A program made the position numbers and the translations under genes. Of a DNA stretch of 8,883 nt, positions 1 to 6,981 are shown piece by piece. This stretch comes from GBS-DC sp037442365. Lineage in GTDB: Bacteria > Armatimonadota > Fimbriimonadia > Fimbriimonadales > GBS-DC. Positions within the stretch are counted from its first letter, which is position 1. Each line of letters begins with the position of its first letter. The DNA lies in assembly GCA_037442365.1 (NCBI GenBank), contig JBBIQK010000077.1, positions 1 to 8,883 on the forward strand, written 5' to 3'. The notes under the pieces are model-generated. The model saw only the letters and a program-made list of their open reading frames with translations. It was not told where the DNA came from and did no database searches.

Positions 1-269
1 GCGTCTACACCGTGCGCGCGAAGGCGGCGGGGTATCTCTCCGTGAGCGTGTCGGGCGTCTCGATAGCGAGCGGTGGCTACGCCTATCTGAACCTGCGCTT
101 TGAGACGCTGGGCGATGTGAACGGCGATGACATCATCGACGACGCCGACCTGTTGGCAGTGCTGTTCGCCTTCGGCAGTGACGACCCCAGCGCCGACCTG
201 AACGGCGACGACATCGTCGACGACGCCGACCTGCTGATTGTGCTGTTCAACTTCGGCGCAGGGGGTTAA
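1..269 (+). CDS. C-terminal fragment of a secreted protein with a dockerin-like tail
   Basis: The reading frame is open from base 3 to a TAA stop at 267-269; the N-terminus lies outside the window. The first 36 or so visible residues (VYTVRAKAAGYLSVSVSGV and onward) look like the last strands of a carboxypeptidase-regulatory-like beta-sandwich, a fold commonly found before such tails. The final 52 residues (bases 111-266) form a dockerin-type module with two calcium loops, DVNGDDIIDDAD and DLNGDDIVDDAD, whose first residues are 27 apart. Calcium-ligand positions 1, 3, 5, 9 and 12 are filled in both loops. Unlike the next three genes, position 7 of loop 1 is Ile rather than Cys and the protein ends FGAGG rather than FGxGC. 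The full protein's role cannot be told. By analogy to dockerins the tail would mediate protein-protein attachment outside the cell, but this is an inference. Confidence 0.85.
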   Translation, partial: VYTVRAKAAGYLSVSVSGVSIASGGYAYLNLRFETLGDVNGDDIIDDADLLAVLFAFGSDDPSADLNGDDIVDDADLLIVLFNFGAGG

Positions 270-334
270 CCTGTCCCCTGCACTATTGCCAGATTTGGGC
301 AATTCGCGGGAACTTTCGCCCAGTTGCCCGAATC

Positions 335-386
335 AAAGGGTACATTCGGCTGTGCGGCTGCATTAAAACGACTGGAGGACACAATC
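335..386 (+). repeat. Conserved 5' leader, copy A
   Basis: This stretch before the start of the cysteine-rich gene at 387 matches the stretch before its paralogue at 3268. The first 32 bases (335-366) agree at 28 positions with 3217-3248. A variable spacer of 6 versus 5 bases follows, and then an identical TGGAGGA containing the ribosome binding site. The one-base length difference puts the two copies in different frames relative to the start codon, so the conservation is of nucleotides and not of an encoded peptide. It is probably promoter-proximal or 5' untranslated sequence. TACATT at 341-346 could be a weak -10 box, but I see no matching -35. Confidence 0.65.
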
Positions 387-1502
387 ATGAAACGGAGCAT
401 CTGGACTTTCGGGATTGTTGTGAGCGCGCTGATGGCAAGCCTGAGCGCGCCCGCGCCGGCGCAGAATGTTGAATGCTGTAGCTACCAGGTACGGCACCAA
501 TTCCGTATTTGCCTGCCGAACTGTCAATTTTCTTCCGTAGACTGGACCTGGCTCGCACAGGCGTCCGCATGGAACCCGCTCACCACGAACACCAACACCG
601 GCACGCAGACCTACAATATCCCCAGCTCGGACACTAAGTGTGCGAATGTCGTCGTAGGTCAGGACTGCGCCTTCGCCACCGCGTGCGCTCGGTTTCAAGT
701 AGACCCGATTCCGGGCACACCGTGCATTCGGGGATTCCACGAGGCCTTTGGACGCGCATGCGTGCGTTGCCGTCGCTATGGCGCGAACGCTGTAAGCGCG
801 TCAGGAATCGCGATTAACTGCGGCAATGTGGATGCTACGGGCATAATCACCTGGCAACCCCACTTGCAAGACGCGATTCAGGGCGGCTGCGGCGTTCAGA
901 TGGTAGACCCTGTGACGCTTCGGCTGACCAACCCCAGCACGGGCGAGCAGCGTGAAGATAGGCTGTTCGAACTGCGCACCCGCGACCGAATCACCTGGGA
1001 AGGGCAAGATGTAGACGGCGACGGCTGGTATGACTCCGCGCGCGTCAAGTATTGCTGCCAGGATGTGGATGCCGACGGGTATCTTGAAGTGACCATCGGC
1101 GGCGAGTCGCTGCGCTCTCAGGGCGGACAGATGGCAATTGAGGTTCGAAATGGCATCGTAATCAGCGCATCCAAGAGCGGTATCTTCGACGGAGTCCAGC
1201 TGCCGAATGTAGGTGATCCCATGCCTGCAGAGATTGAGGTTCCTGCCGAGTTCGACCTGTCGTTTGCGGTTCCGCAGGGCTGGCAATTGTCGGCGATTCA
1301 GATTGGCGGCAACGGCGAGTCGGGCGATACGCCTCCCCCACCGGGCGATGTGGACGGCAACGGCTGTGTGGACGACGCCGACCTGCTGCAGGTGTTGTTT
1401 GCCTTCGGCGGTCAGGGCGGACCGGCAGATGTGAACGGCGACGGCATCGTCGACGACGCCGACCTGCTGATTGTGCTGTTCAACTTCGGCACAGGATGCT
1501 GA
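387..1502 (+). CDS. Secreted cysteine-rich protein with dockerin-like C-terminus (paralogue of 3268-4389)
   Basis: This 371-residue protein has a signal peptide: MKRS, a hydrophobic stretch, then a cleavage region around APAPAQ (residues 21-26). The body has conserved cysteines at 30, 31, 42, 46, 94, 113, 125, 128, 145 and 168, shared in order with the paralogue downstream; Cys 85, 100, 223 and 224 are extra here. A calcium-loop-like DVDGDGWYD lies at 208-216, and a second DVDADG at 226-231 follows a CC pair. Residues 320-371 are the dockerin-like module, with loops DVDGNGCVDDAD and DVNGDGIVDDAD, Cys 327 in loop 1 and a terminal Cys 371. The start at 387 is chosen over the in-frame codon at 324 because GGAGGA at 374-379 lies 7 bases upstream and the signal peptide begins there. 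I do not recognise the body as a named family. It is probably an extracellular or surface structural or binding protein. Confidence 0.88.
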   Translation: MKRSIWTFGIVVSALMASLSAPAPAQNVECCSYQVRHQFRICLPNCQFSSVDWTWLAQASAWNPLTTNTNTGTQTYNIPSSDTKCANVVVGQDCAFATACARFQVDPIPGTPCIRGFHEAFGRACVRCRRYGANAVSASGIAINCGNVDATGIITWQPHLQDAIQGGCGVQMVDPVTLRLTNPSTGEQREDRLFELRTRDRITWEGQDVDGDGWYDSARVKYCCQDVDADGYLEVTIGGESLRSQGGQMAIEVRNGIVISASKSGIFDGVQLPNVGDPMPAEIEVPAEFDLSFAVPQGWQLSAIQIGGNGESGDTPPPPGDVDGNGCVDDADLLQVLFAFGGQGGPADVNGDGIVDDADLLIVLFNFGTGC

Positions 1503-1524
1503 TATTCTCCCCCCTCTCGCTCAC

Positions 1525-1552
1525 AGCTCCCCGCTCGCATGGGCGGGGAGCT
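1525..1552 (+). terminator. Strong hairpin after the cysteine-rich gene, terminator-like but without a T-run
   Basis: AGCTCCCCGC (1525-1534) pairs perfectly with GCGGGGAGCT (1543-1552). The stem can add a T-G wobble and a C-G pair, leaving a GCAT loop. It starts 22 bases after the TGA stop of the preceding gene and sits before the promoter of the next. There is no T-tract on either side, so intrinsic termination is uncertain; it may instead protect the 3' end of the mRNA. Confidence 0.55.
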
Positions 1553-1573
1553 TCGCCGCTCCGTGCGCAGTTG

Positions 1574-1582
1574 TGCTATAAT
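1574..1582 (+). promoter_or_regulatory. Extended -10 promoter for the gene at 1601
   Basis: TGCTATAAT is a perfect sigma-70-type -10 hexamer (TATAAT, 1577-1582) preceded by a TGN extension. No good -35 is visible at 16-18 bases upstream, which extended -10 promoters tolerate. Transcription would begin around 1589, giving a leader of only about a dozen bases. GAGGTGAT (1590-1597), an eight-base match to the usual anti-Shine-Dalgarno sequence, would then lie almost at the 5' end of the mRNA. Confidence 0.65.
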
Positions 1583-1600
1583 AGCGGGTGAGGTGATTGT

Positions 1601-3172
1601 ATGCATCGAAAGAGGTTGTTCGGGATAGCAACGGCGTTCAGTTTTGTTGCGTCGCTGACGGCACAGAACAATGTACAGATTACTGTCAGCCTAATTAACC
1701 CGTCGAACAACGAGTATCAGATGATGGTGCAAAACAACAACACGGGCTGGTGGGTGGATCAGACACATGTGCTCTACACCACTGCAGGGGTTCTGCAGGC
1801 GACCAGCACGCCGCCCAGCTGGGCGCACCTGCCCGATGTGCCATGGGACGCCATCCCCCATAACCTGCGTTTTGAGGCAAACACGCCCGCGGTGCGGATC
1901 GCGCCGGGCGCGTCCCAGACCTTCGGCTTCAAAATGAACACGCCTACCCCCGTCGAGGACTGGTACATTCAGTTTCGTGTGGTGAACGCAAGCAACGCCA
2001 CCAAAGAGTACGCCTTTCGCGTCAAGGTGCTACAGACACTGCCAACACCCAAGGACGCTGTGGGAGCAACCGCGGGACAGTTCGCCTATCCGGGCAATAG
2101 CGAAGTGCGCTTCCAGTACGACTACGAGTATGCGACCCCCACCACCCAGTTTGCGCACAGGGTGCTGGACGCCGATTCAACGGCACGCGACCGCCTCTTC
2201 TACCCCGAAATACCCGACCCACCCCACCTGGAACACTATTTCACAGGCAACATCACGCGCGATGTGGACGCCAACGAGGGCACACCAGGCGAACTCTGGG
2301 TGTTCGAATCGGTCCATGCGCACTGGTGCAGCGGGGGTAATGGATTTCAGGCGCTACACTGGTTGAGAGATGGGAACCGTATCCCGTTGTTGCCCCTGTC
2401 ATGGCGGTTCTCGCCGTCGGTGCGCTTGAACGACGGCTCACGCAGGGTACTGCTCACCGTGGAGAATCGGGATAACGGAGCGATAAGCGGCGACCTGTAC
2501 CTCTACACGCAGGGAACCCAGTTGTTGCGGGGAAGCGCGCTGCTGAACTGGCGTACCGTTTTCCGACCGGACCTGCAGCAATCGCTGACCCTCCAGCCGC
2601 GTCAGTCAGCGACGATTGAATTCCTCGTGCCTGCGAATGCCCCCGCCACCCGCTTTTTCTACGCAGAGTTCAGCAGCGGCGCGAATCGGCTCACATGGGC
2701 ACAACAGGAAATCAACAGCCCGATACTGATTGGCTATCTGGGCGCGCTGGGCGCGAACCGCCCCGTGCAAGTGCAGGCAATCAATCCCAACACAGGCGGC
2801 AGCCTCAATAAACTCACCGTCGCCGATGCGCGCGGGGTCTGGCGCATCCCGCTGGAGGATGGCGACGAGGCGATTCTGGACGATTCGGGCTTCTACACGC
2901 CTGTATGGCTGGTGACGGTCAAGGCGCGGGGCGCACTGTCGCAGCTGTTCACAGAGGCGCTGTTGCCCGGCGGCGACACGCTCGACCCCTACCTGCGCTC
3001 GCAGCTCGTGCTGGGCGATGTGAACGGCGACGATTGTATCGATGACACCGACCTGTTGCTTGTGCTGTTCAACTTCGGTAGCGGCAACGCCGCAGCAGAC
3101 CTGAACCTCGATGGCGTGGTGGACGACGCCGATTTGCTGATTGTGCTGTTCAACTTCGGCGCAGGGTGCTGA
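1601..3172 (+). CDS. Secreted beta-rich protein with dockerin-like C-terminus
   Basis: This is a 523-residue protein. MHRKRLFG plus a hydrophobic run ends at LTA-QNN, a plausible signal peptidase site near residue 21. The body is rich in Asn, Thr, Trp and aromatic residues in alternating strand-like patterns. Residues about 25-145 look like one beta-sandwich (VQITVSLINPSNNEYQMMVQ and a later PGASQTFGF typical of Ig-like folds). Residues about 270-365 look like another, with LQPRQSATIEF. Residues about 375-465 resemble a domain with GVWRIPLEDGD. Residues 472-523 are the dockerin-like module, with loops DVNGDDCIDDTD and DLNLDGVVDDAD, Cys 479 in loop 1 and terminal Cys 523; the body has a single cysteine, 243. 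The ribosome site GAGGTGAT fixes the start. I see no catalytic motif and cannot name the function. It has its own promoter and is not a paralogue of its neighbours apart from the tail. Confidence 0.88.
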   Translation: MHRKRLFGIATAFSFVASLTAQNNVQITVSLINPSNNEYQMMVQNNNTGWWVDQTHVLYTTAGVLQATSTPPSWAHLPDVPWDAIPHNLRFEANTPAVRIAPGASQTFGFKMNTPTPVEDWYIQFRVVNASNATKEYAFRVKVLQTLPTPKDAVGATAGQFAYPGNSEVRFQYDYEYATPTTQFAHRVLDADSTARDRLFYPEIPDPPHLEHYFTGNITRDVDANEGTPGELWVFESVHAHWCSGGNGFQALHWLRDGNRIPLLPLSWRFSPSVRLNDGSRRVLLTVENRDNGAISGDLYLYTQGTQLLRGSALLNWRTVFRPDLQQSLTLQPRQSATIEFLVPANAPATRFFYAEFSSGANRLTWAQQEINSPILIGYLGALGANRPVQVQAINPNTGGSLNKLTVADARGVWRIPLEDGDEAILDDSGFYTPVWLVTVKARGALSQLFTEALLPGGDTLDPYLRSQLVLGDVNGDDCIDDTDLLLVLFNFGSGNAAADLNLDGVVDDADLLIVLFNFGAGC

Positions 3173-3198
3173 GCCGCCTTCTGCACGAATGCCGCGCC

Positions 3199-3210
3199 AA
3201 CGAATTCGTT
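3199..3210. promoter_or_regulatory. 12-bp perfect palindrome AACGAATTCGTT upstream of the second cysteine-rich gene
   Basis: The sequence is identical to its reverse complement and lies in the 95-base gap between the gene ending at 3172 and the start at 3268, just upstream of the conserved leader. It could be a site for a dimeric regulator. The copy upstream of the paralogue at 387 does not carry it (only AATTCG at 301-306 is shared), so it may equally be chance. Confidence 0.2.
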
Positions 3211-3216
3211 GCTCTA

Positions 3217-3267
3217 AAAGGGTACATTAGGCTGTGTATCTGCATTAAGAGAATGGAGGATGAAACC
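3217..3267 (+). repeat. Conserved 5' leader, copy B
   Basis: This is the counterpart of the leader at 335-386. The blocks AAAGGGTACATT, GGCTGTG, CTGCATTAA and TGGAGGA are all identical between the copies. It ends at the ribosome binding site GGAGGA (3255-3260), 7 bases before the ATG at 3268. The gene lying between the two copies (1601) has no such leader, so the element goes with the cysteine-rich paralogues and not with the dockerin-like tail. Confidence 0.65.
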
Positions 3268-4389
3268 ATGCGACGACATTACGGGATACTGGCGATACTG
3301 GCGATCGCCTTGAGCGCACTGACGACCGCGATGGCGCAGAACCAGCAACCATGCTGTCGCTTCCGAGTCGTACATAACTTCAGGCTGTGCCTGCCGCAGG
3401 GCTGTCAGCCGCAGGTGACCTGGACATGGAACACGCTGGCGGCGGTGTGGGATTTGAACAACCTGCCGCCCATCATCAACACGAACAGCGGGACGCAAAC
3501 CTATAGCGTGCCCAGCAACGATACCCAGAGTACGCAGGCGGTAATTACCGTCGGGAATCAGACCTGTGCGAATGCCTTCGCCTCCGCAGGGTTCAACATC
3601 AACTGGATTACAGGCACTAATTGCGTGCAGGGAACACACTACGCCGATGGCAGTGCCTGCGCCTTCTGCCGCATGCACGGCGCGAATGCAGGCGCGAACT
3701 CGCACATCACGATTGCCTGCCCCAGCATGACGCAGGGTACGGTAGTCTGGCAACCCTTCCTGCAGGATTTCGTCGGCAGCGAGTGCAGCACGCAGATGTA
3801 TGACCCCGTTATCGTCAGAGCCACTGACCCCTCAGGACAGCCTCAGAATATCGAGTTGTTCAGCCTGCGTGGACGCGGCTTCCAGTGGCAGGGGCAAGAT
3901 GTCGACGGCGACGGCTGGTACGACGATGCTCGTATCAAAGGCAATGAGCCTCGCAAAGTCGGTCATGTCACGCTCCTGAAAGGAAGAACAGACGGCGCAG
4001 TGTCTCGCTTGCGACTGGCTTGGGATGACAATGGAATTATTACAGAGTCGGAAGCCACGGGCGAATTCGCAGATATTCAACTCCCTCAGGTCGGCGAACC
4101 GCTGCCAGATGAGGGCGTTCGTGTGCCAGCGACTTTCGAACTTCCGTTTGCGCTCCCCGACGGCTGGTCTGTCGAATCCATCGAGATGGGCGGCGGCGGC
4201 GTAGCCGGTCAGGACATCCCGCGCACGCCCGGCGATGTGAATGGCGACGGCTGTGTGGATGACGCCGACCTGTTGCAGGTGCTGTTCGCCTTCGGCGGTG
4301 AAGGCGGCGAAGCGGATGTGAACGGCGACGGCATCGTCGACGACGCCGACCTGCTGATTGTGTTGTTCAACTTCGGCGCAGGGTGCTAA
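3268..4389 (+). CDS. Secreted cysteine-rich protein with dockerin-like C-terminus (paralogue of 387-1502)
   Basis: This 373-residue protein has a signal peptide MRRHYGILAILAIALSALTT with likely cleavage at AMA-QNQ. The cysteines at 29, 30, 41, 46, 100, 119, 131, 134, 151 and 173 match the paralogue. Shared stretches include CLPxxC-type spacing near 41-46, TGTQTY/SGTQTY, WQPxLQD near 161-167, and GQDVDGDGWYD (209-219), a calcium-loop-like segment. The second DxDxDG segment and CC pair of the paralogue are replaced by GNEPRKVGHV. Residues 322-373 are the dockerin-like module, with loops DVNGDGCVDDAD and DVNGDGIVDDAD, Cys 329 and terminal Cys 373. The start at 3268 follows GGAGGA with 7-base spacing and gives a clean signal peptide; ATG 3253 and the far-upstream ATG 3166 are less likely. 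The stop TAA overlaps the stop of serA on the other strand. The function is unknown; the export and attachment-type tail suggest a surface or extracellular role. Confidence 0.88.
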   Translation: MRRHYGILAILAIALSALTTAMAQNQQPCCRFRVVHNFRLCLPQGCQPQVTWTWNTLAAVWDLNNLPPIINTNSGTQTYSVPSNDTQSTQAVITVGNQTCANAFASAGFNINWITGTNCVQGTHYADGSACAFCRMHGANAGANSHITIACPSMTQGTVVWQPFLQDFVGSECSTQMYDPVIVRATDPSGQPQNIELFSLRGRGFQWQGQDVDGDGWYDDARIKGNEPRKVGHVTLLKGRTDGAVSRLRLAWDDNGIITESEATGEFADIQLPQVGEPLPDEGVRVPATFELPFALPDGWSVESIEMGGGGVAGQDIPRTPGDVNGDGCVDDADLLQVLFAFGGEGGEADVNGDGIVDDADLLIVLFNFGAGC

Positions 4390-5585
4390 AGCGCCACAAG
4401 CGTTGCCGCGAAGATGCTCTCGTGGCTGCGGATGGCGTGCAGGGTGTCCTCTGGTGGCGCGCTATCAAGCTGGATGCGCGCCACCGCCGCCTCCGCGCCC
4501 GCGAAGATGATATTCTCCGTCTCCTGCACATTGATGTTTGCCTCGCGCAGGCAATCGAACACATGCGCGAGAACGCCCACCCGATCCAGATGGCGCACCA
4601 CCAGCAGGTACTTGGCGGGCGTGCGGTCGGCGAGGTTGACCACATTCGGCACGCGCCCGGTGTGCATGTAGGTCTGCACGATATGCACCACTTCGGCGGC
4701 GATGGCTTCCTGCGCCTGCTGAGTGGACGCGCCGATGTGATGTGTGCCGTACACCCGCGGTAGGTTCACCAGCGGGCTCTGGAACACGCCCTCCCCTGCG
4801 CTTGGTTCGCCTTCAAACACATCCAGACCCGCGCGGATTTCCTTCTCGCGCACCGCCCACGCAAGCGCGTCTTCGTCCACCACCTCAGCGCGCGCCGTGT
4901 TGATGAAGTACGCCCCGCGCCGCATCGCCTCGAAGAAGGCGCGGTTGCACAGATGCTTCGTCTCAGGCGTCAGGGCGACATGCACGCTCACGATATCCGC
5001 TTCGCTGGCGACATCGAGGGGCGTGGCGCGATAGCCGACGCCGAGTTGCTCTGCGCGTTCAGGGGTGAGCGAGCGGCTCCACGCAATCACGCGCAGCCCG
5101 AACGCCCGCGCGCGGATAATCATCTCGCGCCCGATATTGCCCACGCCAATCAGCCCCAGCGTGCAGCCGTAGACGCCCCGCGCGACGCTGAACTCTTTTT
5201 TGTTCCACTGCCCCGCGCGCAGCTGCGCCACATTGTCGGGAATGCGCCGATCGAGCGACAGAATCAGCCCGAACGCCAGCTCCGCCACGGCAATCGCGTT
5301 TTTGCCGGGGCAGTTGGCGACATAAATCCCCAGACGCGAGGCGGTCGCCACATCGATGGTGTTGACGCCTGCACCCGCGCGTATCACCAGGCTCAGCTGC
5401 CCTGCCTCCAGCATCGGCGCGGTGACTTTCGTAGAGCGCACCACCAGCACATCGGGGTTGTGCGTGCGAATGGCGTCTACCAGCGCGTCTTCCTTCAGGC
5501 TGGGGTCGTACACCACGCTGCAGCCCAGCGCTTTCAGCCCCTCCAGCCCGCTCTGTTCGAACTTATCCGCGACGAGGATCTTCAT
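4386..5585 (-). CDS. serA: D-3-phosphoglycerate dehydrogenase with C-terminal ACT domain
   Basis: The enzyme oxidises 3-phosphoglycerate to 3-phosphohydroxypyruvate with NAD+, the first step of phosphorylated serine synthesis in the cytosol. The protein has 399 residues, close to the short ACT-bearing SerA type (E. coli 410). The substrate-binding half includes RAGAGVNTID (69-78) and NCPGKNAIAVAEL. The Rossmann loop is GLIGVGNIG, with GVGNIG at 147-152. Catalytic residues by family alignment are R232 (NTARAE), E260 (DVFEGEP) and H283 (THHIGAST). The ACT domain spans about 326-399 (YLLVVRHLDRVGVLAHVF), the usual site of serine feedback. The start is ATG at 5585, with GGAGG at 5592-5596 upstream. 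It lies 19 bases after the metK stop, so the two are probably co-transcribed. NTARAE replaces the commoner NxxRGG pattern after the catalytic Arg; a related 2-hydroxyacid dehydrogenase activity is a minor alternative. Confidence 0.95.
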   Translation of the reverse strand: MKILVADKFEQSGLEGLKALGCSVVYDPSLKEDALVDAIRTHNPDVLVVRSTKVTAPMLEAGQLSLVIRAGAGVNTIDVATASRLGIYVANCPGKNAIAVAELAFGLILSLDRRIPDNVAQLRAGQWNKKEFSVARGVYGCTLGLIGVGNIGREMIIRARAFGLRVIAWSRSLTPERAEQLGVGYRATPLDVASEADIVSVHVALTPETKHLCNRAFFEAMRRGAYFINTARAEVVDEDALAWAVREKEIRAGLDVFEGEPSAGEGVFQSPLVNLPRVYGTHHIGASTQQAQEAIAAEVVHIVQTYMHTGRVPNVVNLADRTPAKYLLVVRHLDRVGVLAHVFDCLREANINVQETENIIFAGAEAAVARIQLDSAPPEDTLHAIRSHESIFAATLVAL

Positions 5586-5604
5586 CGAGTGCCTCCATCG
5601 GCGT

Positions 5605-6741
<1,137 letters not shown>

Positions 6742-6816
6742 CTAATTGCCTCCTCTTGACGAAGTGCCGTTGCAGGAAATTTTTCGCAGCTCCTCTGTCC
6801 GCGCATGCGCATCGTT

Positions 6817-6869
6817 TGGAGTGCTGAAGCGTCAGCTTCAGCATGCGGAAGCTCCGCTTCCGCACTCCA
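6817..6869. repeat. 53-bp nested palindrome (cloverleaf-like, REP/MITE-type element)
   Basis: The ends TGGAGTGC (6817-6824) and GCACTCCA (6862-6869) are perfect 8-bp inverted repeats. Inside are two adjacent perfect hairpins: GCTGAAGC-GTCA-GCTTCAGC (6823-6842) and GCGGAAGC-TCC-GCTTCCGC (6845-6863). The outer stem can pair for six bases together with both hairpins, giving a three-way junction. This architecture is typical of REP-like or miniature mobile palindromes. The element lies in the predicted metK leader, between the divergent promoter and the metK ribosome site, on the strand-symmetric side of a 10-bp palindrome GCGCATGCGC (6801-6810). Only one copy is in this window, so dispersal is not shown. 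Confidence 0.7.
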
Positions 6870-6929
6870 TACAGACGGCGCATCGCGAACACGCTGCAAT
6901 TGGAGCGCAAAGGCACTCAACTACGCGGG

Positions 6930-6959
6930 ATTATACCTGATAGGGTATAAATTCCCCAA
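6930..6959. promoter_or_regulatory. Divergent promoter with overlapping dyad between metK and the DUF4870 gene
   Basis: TTATACC-TGATAG-GGTATAA (6931-6950) is a perfect 7+7 inverted repeat. Its left arm on the minus strand gives TATAAT (6935 down to 6930), a perfect -10 for metK, with TTGGGG (complement of 6954-6959) as a partial -35 at 18 bases. Its right arm on the plus strand gives TATAAA (6946-6951), a good -10 for the gene at 6982 but without a recognisable -35. Predicted starts are near 6923 (metK side, leader about 180 bases) and near 6958 (plus side, leader about 24 bases). A regulator binding the dyad would cover both promoters, but the symmetry may arise simply from two AT-rich -10 boxes back to back. 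Confidence 0.55.
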
Positions 6960-6981
6960 CCGAGCAATCAGGGGGCATAGG

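Noticed and set aside
285..329. Alternative hairpins ATTGCC/GGCAAT (285-290 with 298-303) and GGGCAA/TTGCCC (297-302 with 324-329) after the first gene
   Set aside because: They are mutually exclusive, which is attractive for a switch or terminator, but the stems are only six bases and have no T-run; the second paralogue lacks them.
324..386. Upstream start for the first full cysteine-rich gene
   Set aside because: The conserved leader contains a frame-breaking indel relative to its paralogue, and the signal peptide and ribosome site fit the ATG at 387.
6801..6810. GCGCATGCGC palindrome as an operator
   Set aside because: A ten-base GC-alternating palindrome is easily found by chance in GC-rich DNA and there is no second copy or positional support.
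6805..6981. Longer N-terminus for the DUF4870 protein
   Set aside because: The frame would pass through the palindrome and the -10 boxes, and family similarity begins at the ATG at 6982.
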